DNA of 12,875 nt from Spirogloea muscicola (taxonomy: Eukaryota; Streptophyta; Zygnematophyceae; Spirogloeales; Spirogloeaceae). The position numbers and the translations under genes are program-made. Under the pieces are notes generated by a model that made no database searches, had not been told where the DNA came from, and saw nothing but the letters and a program-made list of their open reading frames with translations. Within the stretch, counting starts at the first letter, position 1. The number at the start of each line of letters is the position of its first letter. The stretch covers positions 251,609 to 264,483 of the forward strand of contig WELB01000038.1 of assembly GCA_009602725.1 (NCBI GenBank), read 5' to 3'. Shown here in pieces: positions 1 to 11,000 of this stretch.

Positions 1-2457
<2,457 letters not shown>

Positions 2458-2612
2458 CTCTTAGAGTTGCGATACCATAATGGATAGGATAGTAGTCAAC
2501 CGTTGTGCATTTGGAGTGTCTTGTGTGATTTGGCTTGCGCTTTTCTTTAGCTATTCGGATTACTTACTTAATTAGAGTCACAAAAGGTGCAAGTCTATTT
2601 GATTCTTGCATT

Positions 2613-2640
2613 TTGTACAAATTGTACAAAGCATTTGTAC
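2613..2640 (+). promoter_or_regulatory. Cluster of TTGTACAA palindromes / UGUA elements
   Basis: Two perfect 8-base palindromes TTGTACAA lie at 2613-2620 and 2622-2629, one base apart. A third TTGTAC follows at 2635-2640. In RNA this gives three UGUA tetramers within 28 bases, about 160 bases after the hydrolase stop codon. UGUA is the core bound by the CFIm25 polyadenylation factor and by PUF proteins, so a role in 3'-end processing or mRNA control is plausible. The function is inferred; only the pattern is seen. Confidence 0.45.
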
Positions 2641-3021
2641 GGTGCTGCAGCAGTGGTGCAGCGCCTCACACCAATCCTGCAAATCGGCTCACACCATTCA
2701 AGCTGAAAATGTAGATAACCGTCACGCAAAATGGAGACACCCATACCGTTTGCTCCAATTGTGCGTGGCTCATGATTTTATTTTGGGCTCATGGCCGCTT
2801 GATGTGGAATGACTAGGTTAAGGCTAGGTGTTTGACTTCAACTGTAGTCGGATCAGAGGTGGTGTTTCTGCTGTGCTTGTTATGAGCTCTTCTTCATACT
2901 CAAGTCTACAGATATTTCAATAGCTGAATGTGCCATTTTTACAGCTTTGAATGCAAGCTTCATCACCGCTAAGCGGCGACAGCATTCGGCCATCGTGGCA
3001 TAATGACACTTGTGGATGCAA

Positions 3022-3026
3022 TGTAA
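3022..3026 (+). terminator. Candidate TGTAA polyadenylation signal (plus strand)
   Basis: TGTAA is the common nuclear polyadenylation signal of chlorophyte algae. This copy lies 565 bases after the hydrolase stop codon and is the first plus-strand TGTAA I see there. Pentamers occur often by chance, and the 3' untranslated region would be long, so this is a weak call. Confidence 0.25.
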
Positions 3027-3160
3027 TGGCGCGAATGTTGCTTTCTCGATGGGGATGTCTGTGTGCATTGCAGAACGATGGTATGGCCAGACCCAAGGTC
3101 ATTCCATTGTTGTCTTGCTTGCCTTCATATATAAATCAGAAACACTTCTCTTGATGGTGT

Positions 3161-3165
3161 TTACA
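3161..3165 (-). terminator. Candidate TGTAA polyadenylation signal (minus strand)
   Basis: TGTAA on the minus strand lies about 395 bases beyond the stop codon of the acyl-ACP synthetase. Together with the plus-strand copy at 3022, it would let the two convergent transcripts end without overlapping. Another minus-strand TGTAA coincides with the synthetase stop codon itself at 3561-3565 and is unlikely to be the signal. Confidence 0.25.
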
Positions 3166-3560
3166 GCTTAATTTGAAGCTTTTTGAAGCGAACAAAATCT
3201 AGGAAGCCATATTTGATTGCCACGGATGAAAATATAAAAGTGTATCTGATAGGTCACATGATAACACCAAGCCTCAAATAAGGGTGTTGTTAAGTCACAC
3301 AAACAATTGATGAGGCTGTGCAGTGTTCCCAATACTGCAAGTAGGTGAAGCAGCACTTCAGTTCTCACGTTGATAACCATGAGATAATAACGGGTTGGCA
3401 AAGAACGCATGCCTTCGATGTACTGAATTGACAGTATTTAATACTGGAGTTTCTACACGCTCTGTCCACTAGACCTTGTAAATTGGGCTAAGTATCTGTT
3501 TCAGTGGTCAAAGCACTCTCCGAACAACTACAGTGAGGAACAGTGTCCCAGAACAGGGAC

Positions 3561-6500
3561 TTACAAACTCTCAATCTCAGCCTCATATCGAGACGCAATG
3601 ACTTCTCTCCGCATCTTCATGGTTGGAGTAAGGGTCCCACTTTCCACCTGCGCATTGAATGAAGTCACTATACACTCAGTCTCGTGCTAAGCCTGTCAAT
3701 ACAAATTCATGACTTCAGCTTGGCCTACTTTGAGGCTGTATTCAGGTCTTGCTGCGAATCAGTGATCAAAAAGCTTCTGCCAACAGCATAAGTCTCTCTG
3801 ACTGAGTTAAGTCCAAAAGCAACGTTGCTTTGCCAATTGCAAAAAAGTAAAAGACAATGCGGATTGACCAGGCCTACAGGAAGAGAAACACAACCAAGCA
3901 AACAATCCACCCCCAAAGTGTGCAAATTAGGAACAGTTTGTCAGACAGTGTGAGGGCCAAAGCATGCACAAAGCCAAGTCATGTGCACCGTGAAGGGTTC
4001 CCTCAGCAGCTTGAAGGAGCCAATCCTCTCAAAAGGGCTAGTGCACCCTCCAGCGGTCAGGCTGCACCATAAAAGCACCATCATGTGTGACAAAGATGTC
4101 CAAGGCTATCAAGCTTTCAAGACTTGCTCCATAGGTATCAGCAGCAGAAGTGTGACCTCTGCACCTCCACTTTCAAGCAGGATTGGCAACAAAGGAGTAC
4201 TGCTGTGATAGTTCGACGCAAGTGTGCATCTATTCAGCCACGAATTTGTGGGCCATATGCTTACGTGTCATTGATCTCGCGCTGCACTACCGCGTAGCGC
4301 TCCTCCTCTGTTGGCCGGTGAGAGGGGTCACCCTTCATCTTCCTCACAGCCGCCGTCAGCTCCTCATCGTTGGGTACGATCAAGGCCCCCAAGCGACGCT
4401 TGTCCTGATGCCATGAGACATAGGAAAGGCACTTCAATCAAGCTCAACATAAGCTCCAGTTCCACATGCACGGCCTAGTACAGAAAACCAACCGGCTAGA
4501 GGAGCTGCTGCATCACTGCTCCGAATGGGTTCATCGCTGCTCTATCAGTTTGGAGGCCCTGGCCATGACGTAGCCTTACTTAGATTCACCTGGCCAACAA
4601 GCATAATCTGCTGGACAACCCTGCTCTGCAATGCTGCCTCCTCGATCTTCACCGGTTCAACGTTTTCACCTGCAGTAATGCCCATGTTCAAGTGCAGTGG
4701 CATCAGCCTGACTGCCATGACTTGTGTTGCTGGGACTGCCTGGACTCTATCCTCAAGCCACGTTGTTCTTCTGTCTTTCCAAAAACGATGCGCCCACTCT
4801 GGTCCTCCCTATGTCCTCCTGAAGCTACAGCTCCTGTTGCCGCAATCTTACGACAATGTGCGACCACCTTCTTCCACTGAAATCTTTGCCCATGTTGACA
4901 GCCTTGCTTCTCCTACCCATTCTGCCACTCTTCAAGAGCCACAGATTGCAGAATCATACCGTTGGCAAGGACTATTGTGTCCTTGGCTCGTCCGTCCAGT
5001 ACAAGTAGACCGCCGGCATTCCGACCTGCACCATAAGCAGTGCTTGGACTTATCCAACCCAGATCCCCTGTTTCAAACCACCCCTCCTTGTCGACCACTT
5101 TTGCTGTGGCTTGGGGATTCTGCAAGCACCCGCAGGAATTGCTCATTGACACAAGTGTATGCTCATGTGCATGGTAAGCACATGTAACTGCACTTCCTCC
5201 AAAGCAAGAAGGAGTCACAACAAGGGCAGTGTTGTCCAGGAATGACTATGTACATGTTGCAGCTTGCAGAGAGGAAGTAAAACACAGAACAGTAATAAAA
5301 GCTCATCCTTTGCCAGGCTGCGTGCATGTTGCAGTATCACACCTTATAGTAGCCCTTCATGATTGGCTGGCCCCTGGCCTGGATTACGCCTTTGATCCCT
5401 GCCGGCTGTGTCTTTCCAGTGACTGGATCGACAACCTTGATTTCAACCCCACTTATAGGTCCACCTACTGTGCCCAGCACCTGACGAGCAAGCAACAAAG
5501 CAACTCAGCCCATGAAGCATTGGCCTTTGGTGGCATTAATGTTCACTGACTGAGATGACTTCCAACAAGGCTCCCATGTTAATACAGGCGACGTCGCTGA
5601 GCATCAATTCATAGCCCTCTCCTCACTATGCACAAAGTAAGATAGACCTCTCATCATCAGCATGAACAGTAGCATTGCTAGAAACAGAGCAATCGCGATG
5701 ACACTCACGTTGCATCGAGGCGTCCTGACAGTGAGCACGGGTGACGTCTCAGTGAGGCCGTAGCCGTTGAGGAGCTTGATGCCCACCATCTGACCAAGCA
5801 GCAAAAGCAGGATCAACAATGAACCAACCACTAGCTCTTTTTCAGACAAGCATGCAAGGGATACACATGCCTGAGCACCGGCTGACAAGAAGAATCTGAA
5901 TGTCCATAACACTGTAAGACCACCACAGATTGGCCTGCTGCAGGTATCTCACCTCAAAGAACTTGTCAACGTGCGAAGGTAGACTGCCGCCCCCACTGAC
6001 TCCCACCTGTGACCAGCCGCGGTCAGGCTTGTCAGGCATAATGAGCACAGCAGCGAACACAGCAGAGTCAAGCGGCTGTAGCCTACCATGACGCCCTCGC
6101 CTATCTGGGAGGCACAAACAACGACACCAATGGCTATGTGCACGCCTGCCAACTACAGCAACCGACTGTGCGCACCTTGTTGATGCCAATGGCAGCAAGG
6201 ACCTTGCTGTACACCAGCTTCACTGCCAGGAGGTGGAGGGGTAGGAGGGCGGCCATGCGGACTGCCGCCAGCACCCACTGCGCCGCAGCCTGCGCCCGGT
6301 CCACGTTCTGCTTCGTGCTCTCCAGATCAAAGCCCTGCAGAAGCCCCCGAGTGGTCAAGCACAAGGGATGACCGGCATGGCCACAGAGCCATACTCCCGC
6401 GCCTTTCAGCTGATTGGCAACTTGCGGGAGCGCCTGCAGCAGCACTCAGCTGACGCTCGTGTGCGCAGGCCGCCACTCACCCCGAAGATGCGCCGGTTGT

Positions 6501-9170
6501 CCATGTACGCCTGGCTGGCGCTCATGAAGAACCTCGCCAGCGCAGCGCGCGCCGGCAACGCCTGGGCGAGCTTCTTCTGCACGCCGCTGAATCAGGCCAG
6601 CCCAGATGTTGGGGTGTAAGCTGGGCAGCAACTTCAGCGACAAGACGAGGGCCGGCACCGGCAGCCATGCCGCAGAGGTAACCAGCGGGCCAACCTCCTC
6701 ATGGGTGCTGCTCAAGTTGCAACGTTACAACTTGTACGTGGTAACCGCTCTGAGTACAAGCTGCATTGAAGGCTGTGCAAGAACAAGCATGCATAGAAGC
6801 AGTTGGTGACGGGCCCCGCTTACTTGTAGAGGATGTCAAACACCAAAGGCACGGCCACGAAGAAGTCTGGCGACGTCTTTGTAAGGTCCTCCTGTCATCA
6901 ACATGCAACACTATGACGGGCATTAGCACGCCGCCGCAGAGGGCAGGGCCCACGGAGGTCATAAGGGCAGGCATAGCAACCAGGGCAGATAATCGCAAGG
7001 GGCAGCGCGCGGCCAGCATATGCACCTTGAACTGCTTGACATTGCTGTAGACCTGACGAACGCCGCGGCTGAGCGTATAGTACTCCGCAGACCTCTCATA
7101 CATGTGCCACGGCGGCAGCAGGCTCAGCACAACGTCGCCGGGGGTCGGCAAGAGGACCGTGTGGTAGTTGTTCACCTGTGCCAAAGCCCCCAGCATTTTA
7201 CCATCAGCCAATCCACCGGCCATGACTGCTAAAGCATTATTTCAGTCGGGACAGCACGGCTGCTAGCCTAGGCACGACCATTGCCGGAGCTGTGCAGTAC
7301 GACACACCATGTGCAGGATAGGATTTTTCTGCGTCACGTTTCTGACGAGCCCACCTGGTGGAGGAGATTGGCATGCGTCAGCATGACGGCCTTGGGGTTC
7401 CCGGTCGTGCCAGACGTGTATACCAACGTCGCGACATCGTCTGGTCGGAGGCATGCCGCTGCGCTGTGCTGCCGCCGCGCTGCTGCAAGTGCCCACCGTG
7501 CCACTGTCAAGTCCGGCTGGCTATTTTCGGCATTCACTGGCCCAGGTTCAAAGGTCTCCAGCTGCACAAGCCCTCACTTCTCAAACAGCAAATAGGAATT
7601 TACTAGAGATTCCATTACAACCAAGGCTTTATGACTATAAAATACTTCACGTCTTTGCTACAATTGCTGCAAATGTTCTCAAATCTACCACAACAAGAAC
7701 CATTGTCAAGGGGCGGCTTGCACGAAAGGTGGCGCAACCAGCAATACCAATTAGAGGGCAGCATAGCTCGCCAGTAGCATGCGCCAGGTGGCTCACCATG
7801 GCCGTCGGCGGCGGCCAGGGCCTGGCGGCTGGTGCGCCCGGCGTCCAGGATCTCCTGGTACGTGTGCACCGGGAATGGCAGCCCGCCGGCACCTGCTGCC
7901 GGGGCTGCACCCCACAGGCAGACGGCAAACTTCAGCTCCGCAGCTGCCGGTCCAAGCTTCGGCGCCAGCTTCTCCAGGAGCTCCGCGTTCTCGACGATGA
8001 GCACCGAACTGCGCACATGGAGGACGAAAACAACTTGAGACCCCGATGTCAATTGAGAATCTATAATGCCGCCATGGCCAGCGGCGGCGGGCTCTTCCGC
8101 ACCTGTCGGAGTGCGCAGCAATGTGAGCGAGCTCTTCGGGCGACGCCTTGGCACCCCGCACTGCATCAGCGGCAGCCGCCATCATCACGCCTGCATTCAG
8201 AACAGCAATGGAGGGCGTGAGACGAGCCTTAGGCAAGATAGCCAGGCGGTCATGCAACTTGACATCAGGCAGCTGCCAAACCCCCTGAGTCTCAACGCCA
8301 AGGCCACGACTTAGGCAGGCGAGCAGCGGGCCCCACCTTGGTCTGTGACGATCCAGCGGTACGAGTTGTCGGAGAAGAGCGCAGCAGTTTGGCCCGGGGC
8401 CAGGCCAAACACCGCCAGGCCCTCCGCAAAGTCCGAGATCGTCGCCTCCAGCTGCGGGCGACACAAGCGGCGCTGTGAATCAGGGCCCCGACCCCTCCAC
8501 TGCACCGCACGACGTCCTCGCCTGCCTTTGGGGGACGGGTGAGCGGCGAGCCACACCTGGCGGTACGTGATGTCCGCCGGCGGCTCGTGATGGTGGTCAG
8601 AAAGCGCCACGCGGTCGCCGAACTTGTCGGCCAGCGTGCGCCACATGTCGGGCAGGACTCGCCACTCCCGCCCGGCGACGCCACCTTCGTCGCCGCCGCC
8701 GACGCCGCCGCCGACGCTTCCGTTGGTGCTGCTCTGCTGCGGCGGCTCCGGCGAGCTCCCCACCAGCACGGCCGTGTTGGGGGCCATCTCCTTGCTCGGA
8801 GGCTGCATGCACGCATGTCAATCCAGCGTCCGCAGCTGTGAAGCTCAGCCAAGAGCTGCCGACGTGCAGAGAGCAGGCGAAATGGCGGCCAGCTGCTGCG
8901 CGAGCCAAAGCCTGGCCTTGACCATGCGAGCTGTCCCAAAGCGCCGCTTTGGCGACGGCCGGCCCAAAGCCCTGCCTTGCGACAATTGCGCCCTGCTGCT
9001 GCGCCTCGCTCACCTCCATGACGCAGTGGACGGTGCAGCGCCGGCTGCCGGTGCCGGCGCCCCTGCCGCCGGCGCAGCGCCGGCGGCGNCGAGCCTCGCG
9101 GGCACGTCCGCGAGGCCAAGCCCGCGATGCTGAGGCCGTGGCACGCCGCCATGGCCGCCGCCGAGCTCAT
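3561..9170 (-). CDS. Plastid long-chain acyl-ACP/acyl-CoA synthetase (AAE15/AAE16-like)
   Basis: Eighteen exons, read downward: 9170-9014, 8802-8557, 8451-8337, 8190-8103, 8008-7797, 7482-7355, 7175-7026, 6891-6824, 6586-6481, 6334-6176, 6006-5953, 5789-5709, 5480-5343, 5119-4960, 4669-4590, 4404-4265, 4061-3989, 3647-3561. All introns are GT-AG and all phases close if the extra base at N9089 is ignored, giving about 746 residues (plant AAE15/16 are about 720-730). Adenylation motifs in order: P-loop [10 protein letters not shown] (294-303), PPWHMYER (336-343), [10 protein letters not shown] (502-511), WFETGDLGW (581-589), [18 protein letters not shown] (609-626) and C-terminal TPTMK with the adenylation lysine (Lys729). 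The family activates free fatty acids with ATP and loads them onto ACP or CoA. A linker of about 90 residues (388-476) with a hydrophobic stretch near 443-464 fits the acyl-ACP synthetase branch. The N-terminus is Arg/Ser/Ala-rich like a transit peptide. ATG 9170 follows an in-frame TGA at 9200-9198; ATG 9152 has the better start context. ACP versus CoA preference is inferred. Confidence 0.92.
4037..4061 (-). other. Competing splice acceptors 24 bases apart (exon 17)
   Basis: Exon 17 of the synthetase can begin at 4061 (after GTGCAG) or at 4037 (after CACTAG). Both leave the same phase, so the segment would add or remove eight residues (L-T-A-G-G-C-T-S) before PFERIGSF. I prefer the upstream acceptor because CAG is the stronger site and the longer spacing is closer to related synthetases. 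Confidence 0.5.
8690..8725 (-). repeat. GCC/GAC trinucleotide tract encoding a Gly-rich linker
   Basis: An imperfect trinucleotide tract within exon 2 of the synthetase reads, on the coding strand, as a Gly-rich stretch including [11 protein letters not shown]. It lies between the putative transit peptide and the first conserved residues ([12 protein letters not shown]). It is probably a flexible, unconserved spacer, and such tracts are prone to length change. Confidence 0.6.
9014..9170 (-). other. Predicted chloroplast transit peptide exon with frame break at N9089
   Basis: From ATG 9170 the exon reads [18 protein letters not shown], typical of a plastid transit peptide: Ala/Ser-rich, few acidic residues, then Arg-rich. 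It ends at donor GTGAGC (9013). The frame entering exon 2 is one base off unless one base is removed between the start and the donor. The only ambiguous base of the window, N at 9089, sits in this exon in a GCC-rich run. Ignoring it yields an Arg-rich continuation ending [10 protein letters not shown], which resembles a transit-peptide processing region. Confidence 0.6.
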
Positions 9171-9944
9171 TCCGCCGCTCTGCCTTGAGCTGCCGCCTCA
9201 GCGCCGCCGCGTCATCAACCTGGCAGCCAGCTCCGCGCCGCAACCGCCGCCGACGCCGCCGCAACGGCCGGCGTGGTCCGCCAGATGAACTTCAAAGCCT
9301 CAGCCTTGCGGCGAGGACTCCAGCTGACGGCCTCCGCGTCCCCCTGACGGGATCCTGGCAGCCTCCTAGCGCTGCCACAGCCGGCGAGCCGCAAACAAGG
9401 TCCCAAGTGTGGCACTGCCGCGAGAAGGCGCGGCCTTGGCAGCCTCGGCGGCGGGAAGCTCCGCGCCGGCAAGGCCTTTGGCGGCGCCGCCGCGGCCGCT
9501 CCTGCCCCTTGCCGGCTTCCGCGAGCGCAGGTCTCGCAAGGGCAGCTCGACCGCCTCTCTTCCTGCGCCCACAGCCCGTCCTGCGCCGAGGCCCCTGGCT
9601 GCGAGGATGCGCCGGCAGCCCGCTCCGCACTTCGCGGCGGCGGCGGCGGCGGCGTTGGCAATGGATTGCGGCGGCCGCGGCTGCGGCGGCGGCGGCGTGG
9701 GAGCGCCGTGGGCGGACCCGGCAGTCCTCTGCGGGCAGCGACATTCCGTCCCACACAAGGGGAGTCACAGCCGCGACGAGACACCCCACGGCAGTTTGCA
9801 CATCAACATAGACCTAGCTCAGACGGTCCATCCCGTCTTGCCGTCGGGACCCCGCGCCGCGACCCGCAGAGGACGCCCCGGTGCGGATGTGCACGCACCC
9901 TCCCAGACCCGCGGGTGGAGGCGTGGTCCCCCCCTGCGCAAGGA

Positions 9945-9986
9945 CACGTGGCGTGCACGTACGCCTCCACAAGACAGCACGTGCTG
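9945..9986. promoter_or_regulatory. Two G-box (CACGTG) sites
   Basis: CACGTG occurs at 9945-9950 in the context ACACGTGGC and at 9978-9983 inside a perfect 12-base palindrome CAGCACGTGCTG (9975-9986). The sites are about 775-810 bases upstream of the synthetase start codon. G-boxes are bound by bZIP and bHLH factors in plants and algae, often in light or stress control. Binding here is inferred from the motif alone. Confidence 0.4.
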
Positions 9987-10061
9987 CCGCGCTCTGGGCG
10001 CTCATTGGTGCGTGTCGGATAGGGGGGCCCGCCCCCGGCCGGCCCTAGCCGCTTTCGCCTC

Positions 10062-10084
10062 CAGGTGGGAATCGGCCCCACCTG
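10062..10084. repeat. Inverted repeat, 8-base stem with 7-base loop
   Basis: CAGGTGGG at 10062-10069 and its exact complement CCCACCTG at 10077-10084 flank AATCGGC. Each arm contains CAGGTG or CACCTG, an E-box-like hexamer. It could form a hairpin or be a pair of factor sites. It lies in non-coding sequence about 890 bases from the synthetase start. Confidence 0.4.
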
Positions 10085-10971
10085 AGAGCCGGGGCCTGTT
10101 CCCACTGCGCCCGAATCGTCCACTCCGCCTGAGAGCCATGGACTGCCCATCGCGGATCTGCCGCAGCCTCCTGCCACTGTTTCCGTGAGAGTGACACTCT
10201 TTCAGTATAGGGCGATGCTATCAATGGCCAGCGAGCCCAGAAAAAAGGATGGATAAACTTCGAAAGGCCCAGGAATGCGCTAAGGCTCGGCGATCCGAGT
10301 GGCCATTGTGTGCTCAGTCCCTGCTCCGTTATTTCACTACACGCCGGCTTTCCCCTGCTCAATGTCGGCCTCTGTTGCTCCGCGCATCCACGGACCTGTG
10401 ATCAAGCAATCCGAGCACCCTGAATGTCGGTGTGAGTGGGCGCAGTGGAGTAGCGACAATGGTTGGAGCTGGCAAGAACGTTGCAGCAAGGGGCTGCGCT
10501 GAATTACCCATCAAAGAAGCTACCTGTGGCAGCAAAGTTATGTGGTCACGCCGGAGGCGCCAGCCCCCTGGCACAGTAGCTGTCAGCTCTAGACAGATTC
10601 AGAGCAGCTGTTGTTGGGAGAAAAGTTTTGAAGATATGTAAGTCACATTCCCCAAAACTTTCGCCAACATTCTTTCTCAAGTGACACTCTGGAGGGTCTG
10701 CGCTCAGAAGCGGAGATAGGCTCGCGCTTGGTTAGCAGCATGAACTGCACTCAGCGTCCTGCGCAGAGAATCGTTTCCTCGCGCCATATGCATGCGTGCA
10801 AATCTCCAGCCTACCACTATTAACCATACCTCATCGCGCACACCTTAATAGCCACCACGCGCCTTTGATTTCCAATCGGAATTGTTATGTCCTCACAACA
10901 ACAAGCACGCAAGAAGTGGCAGCCTCCTGGTGGTCTTTCAAGGCAACTCTCCCAATTATACATGTAACTTG

Positions 10972-11000
10972 TCTACATCTTCCTGTTCTACATCTTCCTG
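10972..11000 (-). repeat. 15-base tandem duplication across the VPS2 stop codon
   Basis: The 14-base string TCTACATCTTCCTG occurs at 10972-10985 and again at 10987-11000, a period of 15. On the coding strand the unit contains the last codons and stop of VPS2, so the frame reads R-K-M-stop, N, R-K-M-stop. The second stop (10975-10973) is in frame with the first (10990-10988). Read-through of the first stop would therefore re-create the same C-terminal R-K-M. Confidence 0.9.

Larger units (their letters stand above)
2458..3560. other. Convergent intergenic region (two 3' ends face each other)
   Basis: About 1.1 kb separates the stop codons of the plus-strand hydrolase and the minus-strand acyl-ACP synthetase. 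It is visibly more AT-rich than the coding exons. No reading frame here matches a family I recognise, and the short frames present have no start context or protein-like composition. It should contain both 3' untranslated regions. Notable contents are paired TTGTACAA palindromes near 2613 and a TGTAA pentamer for each direction (3022 plus, 3165 minus). Confidence 0.7.
9171..10987. other. GC-rich intergenic region / synthetase promoter
   Basis: These 1.8 kb lie between the synthetase start and the VPS2 stop codon, both genes being on the minus strand. The half next to the synthetase (9171-10150) is very GC-rich, with CGG runs near 9634-9654 and 9671-9698. The far half is more mixed. Long open frames occur on both strands (for example 9409-10188 plus, 259 residues), but they are Arg/Ala/Pro-rich, overlap one another and match no family I know. 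I see no TATA box close to the synthetase. The region probably holds its promoter and 5' untranslated region plus the VPS2 3' end. Confidence 0.6.

Noticed and set aside
4525-5187. 220-residue plus-strand open frame
   Set aside because: It is antisense to synthetase exons 14 and 15, whose minus-strand translation carries WFETGDLGW and GENVEP. It has no family resemblance.
5640-5708. Possible box C (ATGATGA) snoRNA in synthetase intron 12, minus strand
   Set aside because: No D box CTGA at a suitable distance and no closing stem.
7453-8220. 255-residue plus-strand open frame
   Set aside because: It overlaps synthetase exons 4-6 on the other strand, and its Arg/Cys/Pro-rich composition is that of an antisense shadow.
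8597-9019. Minus-strand frame with Arg-rich run, read as an alternative synthetase N-terminus
   Set aside because: It is out of frame with the conserved [12 protein letters not shown] segment of exon 2, and its Arg run is the Gly-rich linker read in the wrong frame.
9409-10188. 259-residue plus-strand open frame
   Set aside because: It is Arg/Ala/Pro-rich, driven by CGG runs, and overlaps equally long frames on the minus strand. No motif is recognised, so it is kept only as a low-interest finding.
10190-10690. 11-base direct repeat AGTGACACTCT at 10190 and 10680 as a possible element boundary
   Set aside because: Repeats of this length are expected by chance in 13 kb, and nothing between the copies looks like a mobile element.
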